From the NCBI RefSeq assembly GCF_000243395.2, contig NZ_CM001484.1, positions 1,227,568 to 1,291,567 on the forward strand: DNA of 64,000 bases, read 5' to 3'. Every line of letters begins with the position of its first letter. Within the stretch, counting starts at the first letter, position 1. The notes under the pieces are model-generated. The model ran no database searches. It worked only from the letters and a program-made list of their open reading frames with translations, and had not been told where the DNA came from. The DNA comes from Saccharomonospora glauca K62. GTDB lineage: Bacteria; Actinomycetota; Actinomycetes; Mycobacteriales; Pseudonocardiaceae. The position numbers and the translations under genes are program-made. Below are positions 54,991 to 64,000 of the stretch, one piece after another.

Positions 54991-55329
54991 TGTGCCGGCG
55001 TCTTGATTCGAAAGCAAGCGCTCCAGCGTTTTCGCGAGCATGCCTCGACCGCGTGCGCACGACCTCGCTCGGGCCCCGGATGCCGTCGAGTGTCTCCTCC
55101 GGGGTTCGAAGGGCCCCCGCGACGAGTGGCGTGTCCGACGGCGATCTACCACGCCTTCGGCTCACCGGCAGCGCTGCGCGGGCTGGGGGCCGCCCAGTGT
55201 CGAGGAGTTCCCGCGTCTGCGGACGGAACTCCTCGACGAAGCACCGGGCGCGGCGTCACGCCACGGCAATCAGCTCGTCCGGCGTGGGTGGGGGTTCGGC
55301 TGGAGCCTCGCGCAGCACCCGGACGGTAG
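54991..55329. other. Intergenic region before the Trp leader
   Basis: No gene recognised. Open frames of about 100 codons exist on both strands but have neither ribosome-binding sites nor clear homology. It may hold a decayed gene. Confidence 0.4.
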
Positions 55330-56536
<1,207 letters not shown>

Positions 56537-56885
56537 TCGTCAGGCGGTCGATGTCGCGTTCCCACGCCGGAACTGATTCCCGTCGATTCGCTACCGGAAT
56601 GCGGCCGGAGGTCCGGATCGGGCTGTCGGGCCGCTGCGGGTTACGGTCCGGTCCGCGTCGGGGCGCCGGGAGGGTCAGTCGCATGTTCGGCGTCCCGCTG
56701 CCGCGGACCCACGGTCGTTGGGCAAGCGACCCGGACGGGAGTGCCTTGAACACGAAAGGGAATCACGATTACACGTACCGTGTTGGAGTAACGGGACCAT
56801 CCCGATCCCAATGGCGAGCTCGGCCAGTTCGTCGGTCAGTGCATGCTCGACCCGCGTATGACACGGGTTGAGCACGAGCAGTCGT
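56537..56885. other. Intergenic region, trpS relic to tRNA
   Basis: No gene supported; lower coding bias and no ribosome-binding sites. A hairpin at 56886 and a tRNA follow. Confidence 0.4.
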
Positions 56886-56909
56886 GCTCGGTCCCCCTGG
56901 GGACCGAGC
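56886..56909. terminator. Hairpin downstream of tRNA-Arg
   Basis: GCTCGGTCCCC (56886-56896) and GGGGACCGAGC (56899-56909) form a strong stem 10 bases past the tRNA 3' end on the minus strand; TTTT follows on the plus strand, so it could stop transcription from either side. Confidence 0.65.
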
Positions 56910-56918
56910 AGGGTTTTG

Positions 56919-56992
56919 CGCCCCCGGCAGGATTCGAACCTGCGACCTAGAGATTAGAAGGCTCTTGCTCTATCCAGCTGAGCTACGGAGGC
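56919..56992 (-). tRNA. tRNA-Arg(UCU): tRNA-Arg (anticodon UCU)
   Basis: A 74-base cloverleaf on the minus strand: acceptor GCCTCCG/CGGGGGC, D arm GCTCAGCTGGATAGAGC, anticodon loop CTTCTAA (UCU) with a C-U mismatch at the loop end of the stem, T arm GCAGGTTCGAATCCTGC. CCA is not encoded. It decodes AGA. Confidence 0.93.
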
Positions 56993-57240
56993 TTGTGGCG
57001 ACCGTGCTTGGTCACTGCACGTGACCTAGCTTAGTCACCGCTACCTGCCTGATCGCTCGACACCGGAGATTCGTTTCATCCCTCACCCGAGTTGGTGACC
57101 TAATCTTCGCTCAAGGTAAGCGTAATCGTGATCAGCCGACTTGCCCGTGGTGTAACGCCAGCTCGGGGCCCGTTGGCACGTGTCGGAGTGTTCCTCCGCT
57201 CCGTCGAGATTCTTGAAACGAGGATTTCGATCGCCTGTGT
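56993..57240. other. Intergenic, tRNA promoter side
   Basis: No gene seen. It must include the tRNA promoter (reading leftwards) and nothing further is recognisable. Confidence 0.4.
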
Positions 57241-57326
57241 CCGGCCCGGTGAGTGATCACCGTCGAAGTGAGACCGCTCACCGGGCCGGGGCCCCGGACG
57301 TCGGGCGGCGGTCGGACGTCCGGGGC
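57241..57326. terminator. Two tandem long hairpins
   Basis: CCGGCCCGGTGAG (57241-57253)/CTCACCGGGCCGG (57277-57289), a perfect 13-base-pair inverted repeat, then GCCCCGGACGTC (57291-57302)/GACGTCCGGGGC (57315-57326), 12 base pairs. Neither has a U-run. They lie 110 bases past the end of the I36-type gene, so probably stop its transcript. Confidence 0.65.
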
Positions 57327-57435
57327 AGGGCCGCGCGGTCGGGGCAGGCGGCGGCCCCCGAACCCACGTCGTCACGCACGGGTTCCCCTGCCGCGGTGAC
57401 GTCGTGGCTCGGATCGGAGCGTGGGCGGGGAGCGG

Positions 57436-57882
57436 TCAGTTCCAGATCTGCACCGCCCGCACCACGTACGGACTTCGCGGCACGAACGTGCCCGGTCCGG
57501 GATAGGTACTGAAATCGGCCTCCGTGGAGCAGTGCGCGTCCTGATAGACGGTGACGTGCCGATCGATGAGGTTGCTGAACGACCGCGCCGTCATCCCGTC
57601 GGGAAGCGGTCTGCACTCCTCGGGGTTGGTGTTGCGAAGATCGAGGCGGACGAGGGTGCCGCCGTAGTCGGCTTCCGACCACAGGCAGAACTCACCCGTC
57701 TCGCACGCGGAGGCCCCACGAGGCCGGGCCGCGCCCTCCGCGTGTGCCACGGTGGTGGGGGCCACGCTCGCTGCCAGTGTGAAGGCCAGGCCGGACAGGA
57801 ACACCACCGCGCGTCGACGCCGAGCGGCGCGGGGACGGGCGGACACGGCGGCGAGAGTGCGGCGGTGCGAGTGTCGGTTCAC
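57436..57882 (-). CDS. Secreted peptidase-inhibitor I36/beta-gamma-crystallin-like protein
   Basis: A 148-residue secreted protein. Seen: basic N terminus and a hydrophobic signal (VVFLSGLAFTLAASVAPTT, cleaved about after AHA), then one crystallin/SMI-type domain (CLWSEADYGGTLVRLDL; NPEECRPLPDGMTARSFSNL; four Cys). Known: the I36 family includes streptomycete metalloprotease inhibitors. GTG at 57882 follows AGGGGAG. Divergent from the CtaG-like gene. Confidence 0.78.
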   Translation of the reverse strand: MNRHSHRRTLAAVSARPRAARRRRAVVFLSGLAFTLAASVAPTTVAHAEGAARPRGASACETGEFCLWSEADYGGTLVRLDLRNTNPEECRPLPDGMTARSFSNLIDRHVTVYQDAHCSTEADFSTYPGPGTFVPRSPYVVRAVQIWN

Positions 57883-58187
57883 GGACGGTCTCCCCTCTTG
57901 TGCGTCGGTCTCCGTGGCCGAGTGGCCTGGTGTGATCCACGATGGCTGGTTGGGGGAGGGGATGTCAGGACGAGGAACGTGGCCCTGTGGACAACCGCGG
58001 GGGACTGCCACGGTGGGGTGAAAGTTGTCCCCAGCGAGACCGAGATCGCCTACCCGGTGTGCCAGGTGTGTTACGGGGCGGATCTTCCGGTGTCTCGACG
58101 CTCCGGGTTCGGGGTTCCCGTCGAAAGGAAACGACGCGAACGGCGCGAGCCGCCACACATCCGGCGCCCTCCGCCGAAGGGGTCTCG
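57883..58187. other. Divergent promoter region
   Basis: Intergenic, 305 bases between the I36-type and CopD/CtaG genes. No gene. Only the ribosome-binding site GAAGGGG before 58188 and AGGGGAG before 57882 stand out. Confidence 0.5.
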
Positions 58188-60275
58188 ATGAGCTGGGCAT
58201 ACCCTCGTAGCGTGTCCGCGGAAGCCAAACCCGACGCACCCGACAGCGGTGCAGCGAGCGCCGAGACCGGGACAGCGCCTCGGCGACAACCCCGTCGTCG
58301 CGCCGCGTTGGGCTCGCTCCTGCTCGTGGGTGGGCTGCTCGCCGTCGCCGTCGCGGTGGGCATCGTCGTCCTCACCGGCGGCCTGAACTACGGGGTGGCC
58401 GGCCTGACCGATCCCGGCGACCTCACCCGCTACGGGATCATGGCCGTGCGGGTCGGTTCCGACCTTTCCGCCGCGGTGTGCATCGGCTCGTTGCTGCTGG
58501 CGGCGTTCCTCGTGCCGCCCCAGAAGTCGGGGACGCTCGACGTGGACGGTTACGCGGGCCTGCGGACGGCGGGAACGGCCGCGTGGGTGTGGTTCCTCTT
58601 CGCGATCGCGTCGGTGTTCTTCACCGCGGCCGACGGCGCGGGCAAGCCCGTCACCGACGTGTTCGACCCCGTGGTGCTGGTGAACTACGTCGAGGCCCTC
58701 GAACAGCCGAAGGGCTGGTTGCTCACGGCCGTCGTCGCGCTGCTGCTGGCGCTGGGCTGTCGCCTGGTGCTGTCGTGGGGCTGGACCGTGGTGCTGTTCT
58801 TCCTCTCCGTCGGGGGGCTGCTGCCGATCGCCGCCACGGGGCACTCCGCGAGCGGCGGCGCGCACGACGTGGCCACCAACAGCCTGCTGTTCCACCTGGT
58901 CGGCGCGGCGTTGTGGGTGGGCGGGCTCATCGCCCTGCTGGCGCACGCCCGGCGCAGGGGGGACCACCTGCCGTTGGCGGCCTCGCGGTTCTCCACGACG
59001 GCACTGGTCTGTTGGATCGTGTTGGGCGTCTCGGGCGTGGTGAACGCGCTCGTGCGGGTGGCGCCCGAGCAGCTCCTCACCACCGACTACGGGCTGGTGG
59101 TGCTCGCGAAGATCGTCGCGATCGCGGTGCTCGGCGTGTTCGGTCACCAACACCGCAAGCGCAGCGTGCGGGAGCTCGCCGAGGGCGTGGGCGGTGGCAC
59201 GCTGGTGCGCCTGGCCGCCGTCGAGGTGCTGGTCATGTTCGTGACGTTCGGCCTGGCCACGGCGCTGTCGCGGACCCCGCCGCCGAGGGAGATCGCGGCG
59301 CAGCCCTCCACCGTCGAGTTGCTCATCGGCTACGACCTCGACACCGCGCTCACGCCGCTCGGCGTGTTCACGGAATGGCGTTTCGACCTGGTCTACGGCA
59401 CGGCGGCCATCGTGCTCGCCGTGCTCTACCTCGCGGGGGTGCGCAGGCTACGCCGCCGCGGGGACGTCTGGCCGGTGGGACGGACGGTGGCGTGGTTGTC
59501 CGGCTGCGCGATGCTGTTGCTGGCCACCTCGTCGGGTCTCGGCCGCTACTCGCCCGCGATGTTCAGCATCCACATGATCACGCACATGACGCTGAACATG
59601 CTGGTGCCGATCCTGCTGGTGCTCGGGGGTGCGGTGACGCTCGCGCTGCGGGCGCTGCCGCCCGCGGGCCGGGGGCGGCCGCCGGGGCCCAGGGAATGGG
59701 TGCTCGCCCTGGTGCACTCGCCGATCGCCAGGGTGCTCACCAACCCGGTCGTCGCGTTGGTCGTCTTCGTCGGGTCGTTCTACGTCCTGTACTACTCGGG
59801 CCTGTTCGACGTCGCGCTCGACCAGCACTGGGCGCATCTGGCGATGAACGCGCACTTCCTGCTGGCGGGTTACGTGTTCTTCTGGCCGATCATCGGCATC
59901 GACCCGGCTCCCCGGCAGTTGCCGCCGCTGGGCAAGCTCGGTCTGCTGCTGGCGTCCGTGCCGTTCCACGCCTTCTTCGGCGTGATCCTCATGAACATGC
60001 AGACGGTGATCGGCGAGGGCTTCTACCGCTCGCTGGATCTTCCGTGGGTCGACGGTCTGCTGGACGATCAGCGCGTCGGCGGCGGTATCGCGTGGGCGTC
60101 CGGGGAGTTGCCCGTCCTGATCGTCATGATCGCGTTGCTCGTGCAGTGGACGCGCAGCGACGAGCGCGAGGCGAAGCGGCGGGATCGCCGGGAGGAGGCC
60201 ACCGGTGACGCGGAGCTGGCCGCCTACAACGCCATGTTGAAACAGTTGGCGCAGCGGGACGGTTCCCGCGACTGA
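58188..60275 (+). CDS. Fused CopD/CtaG-type membrane protein (cytochrome oxidase assembly, copper)
   Basis: A 695-residue polytopic protein, roughly 14-16 helices. The N-terminal half (about 45-330) is CopD-like: LRTAGTAAWVWFLFAIASVF, PIAATGHSASGGAHDVATN with His likely to bind copper; the C-terminal half (about 380-660) is a caa3-type CtaG-like domain with YSPAMFSIHMITHMTLNMLV, LALDQHWAHLAMNAHFLLAG and IIGIDP. Known: actinobacterial fusions of this type bring copper to cytochrome oxidase or the outside. ATG at 58188 follows AAGGGG. The last about 60 residues are charged. Confidence 0.87.
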   Translation: MSWAYPRSVSAEAKPDAPDSGAASAETGTAPRRQPRRRAALGSLLLVGGLLAVAVAVGIVVLTGGLNYGVAGLTDPGDLTRYGIMAVRVGSDLSAAVCIGSLLLAAFLVPPQKSGTLDVDGYAGLRTAGTAAWVWFLFAIASVFFTAADGAGKPVTDVFDPVVLVNYVEALEQPKGWLLTAVVALLLALGCRLVLSWGWTVVLFFLSVGGLLPIAATGHSASGGAHDVATNSLLFHLVGAALWVGGLIALLAHARRRGDHLPLAASRFSTTALVCWIVLGVSGVVNALVRVAPEQLLTTDYGLVVLAKIVAIAVLGVFGHQHRKRSVRELAEGVGGGTLVRLAAVEVLVMFVTFGLATALSRTPPPREIAAQPSTVELLIGYDLDTALTPLGVFTEWRFDLVYGTAAIVLAVLYLAGVRRLRRRGDVWPVGRTVAWLSGCAMLLLATSSGLGRYSPAMFSIHMITHMTLNMLVPILLVLGGAVTLALRALPPAGRGRPPGPREWVLALVHSPIARVLTNPVVALVVFVGSFYVLYYSGLFDVALDQHWAHLAMNAHFLLAGYVFFWPIIGIDPAPRQLPPLGKLGLLLASVPFHAFFGVILMNMQTVIGEGFYRSLDLPWVDGLLDDQRVGGGIAWASGELPVLIVMIALLVQWTRSDEREAKRRDRREEATGDAELAAYNAMLKQLAQRDGSRD

Positions 60276-60355
60276 CGGGCGTGCCCACCGTACGCCGAGT
60301 GACCCACCGGTGACCGGGGTACGGGCGGCCTCGGCCTCGCTCTACGATCGGGGGT

Positions 60356-62032
<1,677 letters not shown>

Positions 62033-62041
62033 CGTCGTAGT

Positions 62042-62089
62042 GGGACGTGGGAACGGCGAGGCGACGGGACCTCGCCGTTCCCACGTCCC
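62042..62089. terminator. 20-bp perfect hairpin after ettA
   Basis: The 20-base arm 62042-62061 pairs perfectly with 62070-62089; eight-base loop. No U-run. It begins 10 bases past the ettA stop and would end that transcript. Confidence 0.8.
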
Positions 62090-62136
62090 GCGCGATGGAG
62101 TCAGAGCCCCGGAGCCGACAGTTGAGGACAGACCCA

Positions 62137-64000
62137 GTGGCGACCACTGAGCAGACAAGCGAAAGTGCGGCGGGTGACCGGAGAGCGGCGTCCGGCGGCA
62201 TGACCGGGGGCTCGGCTTCCGCCGAGCGTCTGGTGGAGCGGGCTTCGGCCCTGCGGGTGAGGGCTCCCGAGCTGGCTCTCATCCTCGGCGAGCGAGCCGC
62301 GGCCGTGGCGGAGGCGTGCGGGGACAATGAGCTGTGGATCCGCGCGGAGAGCCTCGCCGTTCACTCGAAGATCCAATTGGGGCATCGGGCGTCCACGGTG
62401 GGTCGAGCCGTGACGGCGTTGCGGGCGGCCGAGGACGCGGGACATTCCGTTCTCGTGGCGCAGTTGCGCACCGACCTCGCGGTGTGTGCACGGTCGGTGG
62501 GGGCGCCCCTGACGGGGTTGGCGGCGCTCCGGCCGGTGCTGACCGTCGGCGGTTTGTCGTCGGTGCAGCGGGCCGCGGCGTTGTGCCATCTCGTCGGTTG
62601 CCTCGGCACCTTCGGCCGCAAGGCCGAACTCGACCGGGTGCTGATGGAGGGCGACCGTCTGATCTCCCGTGACTCCCGGCTTTCCGACGACGACCGGTTG
62701 GTCGCGAGGGCGTTGTTGCGGGTCGGGGTGTCGGCGCACCGCAGGCGGCACGGTGACCTGGTGAGCGCCGCCGACGCCGCGCGCACGGGAATAGGTTTCC
62801 TGGACGACCTGTCGGACCCCGGAGCGGACGGCGGTCTGGCCCGCGTCCGGTTGGTACTCGAACTGGTCTGCTCGCTGCTCGACCGTGGCGACGTGGACAT
62901 GGCGCTGGAGGTGGCCGAGCCGCTGTTGGCCCAGCCCGAGCGCGCCGCCGCCGTCGCGCCGATGGCGTGGCTGAGGATGGCCGTCGCCACCCGCGTGCAC
63001 CTGGTGAACGGCTCGGCCGAGACGGCCGCGCGGACCCTGCGTGAGGCCGTCCACAGTGCGAGCAGGCACGGTCTGTACTCGTTGACGGCGCGGTTGTGGC
63101 TGGAGCTGGCCCACGTCGAGGAGCGCATCGGCCAGGCGAGCGAAGCGGTTCAGTGCCTGTATCGCGCGCGTTCCGCCGAGCACTTGTACACGCGTGTGAG
63201 CAGTCAGGCCCGTGCCCTGCTCACCGGCGTGTTCGGTGCCGGGGAGCAGGCGCCCGTCGACCTGGCGGAGATGGTGGCGGCAGCGGCGCAGGCGGCTTCC
63301 GCGTCGGCGGCGCCCCAGCCTCCCGCTCAGCGGACCTCGTCCGAGCCGTCGGCCGAGACCTTCGGCCGGACCGGTGGCAGGCGCAGGGCGGACGAACGCG
63401 ATGGTTCGTCGAGGCCCAGGGTGGTGCTGCCGATGCTGCGGTTGGCTCCGCCTCCCGCCGACGAGGAGCCCACCCCGCGGTCGGAGCCGACGCGGTCCGC
63501 GCCCGCGAACGTGGCCGAAACCCCCGCGCCGAGGCGGAGCGAGGACGACGACGTGTCGGCCACCGAGGTCACCGCCGTCACCCCCGTGATCACCGACGAC
63601 ACCCCACCGCCCGAACCGAGGCGGCGACGGCGCAAGCCGGAGCCCGAGGAGGAGACGTCGGGGGCCACGCGGAAGACTCGGCACGACGCCGAACACGGCT
63701 CCGTCACGGCGAGGTCGGTGCTCGACCGGCTGGGGATCTCGCCGGGTGGTGGCGGGCGACGCCGGGCCGACAAGGACAAAGACAAGGACAAGGAGAGCGT
63801 CGCGTCTTTGCAGCGGGCGGTGTCCGACCAGCCGGAGTCGAGCGCGACCGACTCGTCGCCGTCCCGCCCCGAGCCGGTCGAACGGACCGAGACCACGACC
63901 GATTCCTCGGCCGACTCCTACGGGTGGCTGCCCCGGCTCAAACTGCCGCCGTCGCTGGCTCCGGTGAAGGAGGAGACCGTCTCGGCGACCGAATCCTCGG
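62137..64000 (+). CDS. Large helical-repeat protein with charged tail, 3' end beyond window
   Basis: At least 621 residues; it stays open to the right edge. Seen: a TPR-like helical part (about 20-370; ELALILGERAAAVAEACGD, VLELVCSLLDRGDVDMALEV, LWLELAHVEERIGQASEAVQ), a Pro/Ala hinge and then a long disordered segment with RRRRRK at about 500, DKDKDKDKE near 550 and Ser/Thr-rich end. GTG at 62137 follows GAGGA. No catalytic domain seen yet; it may be C-terminal. Function unknown. Confidence 0.72.
   Translation, partial: MATTEQTSESAAGDRRAASGGMTGGSASAERLVERASALRVRAPELALILGERAAAVAEACGDNELWIRAESLAVHSKIQLGHRASTVGRAVTALRAAEDAGHSVLVAQLRTDLAVCARSVGAPLTGLAALRPVLTVGGLSSVQRAAALCHLVGCLGTFGRKAELDRVLMEGDRLISRDSRLSDDDRLVARALLRVGVSAHRRRHGDLVSAADAARTGIGFLDDLSDPGADGGLARVRLVLELVCSLLDRGDVDMALEVAEPLLAQPERAAAVAPMAWLRMAVATRVHLVNGSAETAARTLREAVHSASRHGLYSLTARLWLELAHVEERIGQASEAVQCLYRARSAEHLYTRVSSQARALLTGVFGAGEQAPVDLAEMVAAAAQAASASAAPQPPAQRTSSEPSAETFGRTGGRRRADERDGSSRPRVVLPMLRLAPPPADEEPTPRSEPTRSAPANVAETPAPRRSEDDDVSATEVTAVTPVITDDTPPPEPRRRRRKPEPEEETSGATRKTRHDAEHGSVTARSVLDRLGISPGGGGRRRADKDKDKDKESVASLQRAVSDQPESSATDSSPSRPEPVERTETTTDSSADSYGWLPRLKLPPSLAPVKEETVSATESS

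Overview
This is about 64 kb of chromosome from a high-GC Gram-positive bacterium, almost certainly a filamentous or mycelial actinobacterium. The lines of evidence are very strong G/C at third codon positions, frequent GTG starts, ATGA/GTGA coupled operons, and actinobacterial families such as the DUF574-type methyltransferase, DUF4235, DUF4383, DUF2795, and NB-ARC/TPR and CHAT-type TPR proteins. The style resembles Pseudonocardiaceae such as Saccharomonospora, but that is inference. No rRNA, CRISPR array, intact prophage or insertion sequence was seen. One tRNA gene (Arg, anticodon UCU) is present.

Layout. 1-13.2 kb: a surface-glycan cluster with heptose-phosphate isomerase, a GT9 heptosyltransferase-like enzyme, a GT2 transferase fused to a heptose-bisphosphate phosphatase, a carbamoyltransferase, a UDP-sugar epimerase/decarboxylase, a polysaccharide pyruvyltransferase, two paralogous GT2 and two GT4 transferases, and a ClpC-like ATPase. 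13.2-25.1 kb: small envelope/stress proteins, an RsbW-like kinase, a methyltransferase-CDGSH-haem-oxygenase-like group, a site-2 protease with CBS domains, dihydropteroate synthase, and a DesK/DesR-like two-component system beside the remains of an ABC ATPase gene. 26.1-35.5 kb: a DUF574 methyltransferase, then a non-phosphorylating L-fucose (or closely related 6-deoxyhexose) catabolic regulon with transporter, dehydrogenase, lactonase, dehydratase, and divergent dehydrogenase and hydrolase. The matching mutarotase and FadR-type regulator lie at 39.7-40.8 kb and share an operator sequence with the main promoter.

35.6-39.6 kb separates the two halves of that regulon. It holds a small two-helix membrane protein and an NB-ARC/TPR NLR-like protein that share a short GINIQGS motif (C-terminal in the first, N-terminal in the second), a truncated CHAT-type TPR gene abutting the NLR tail to tail, a deaminase and a hemerythrin protein. 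The membrane protein and NLR form the most interesting candidate system: an NLR with an amyloid-motif-coupled membrane effector.

41-54.9 kb: a methionine aminopeptidase divergent from an XRE regulator with twin operators; a maltose/alpha-glucoside ABC operon ending in an alpha-glucosidase and LacI regulator; an AGCS symporter; an MTHFR-like protein; MFS exporters paired with TetR and ArsR regulators, each with visible palindromes. 55-57 kb: a second tryptophanyl-tRNA synthetase gene, disrupted by a nonsense codon and local frameshifts but still carrying a Trp-codon leader peptide, then tRNA-Arg. 57.4-64 kb: a secreted I36-type inhibitor, a fused CopD/CtaG-like membrane protein, the translation factor EttA, and the first 621 codons of a large repeat protein cut by the window edge.
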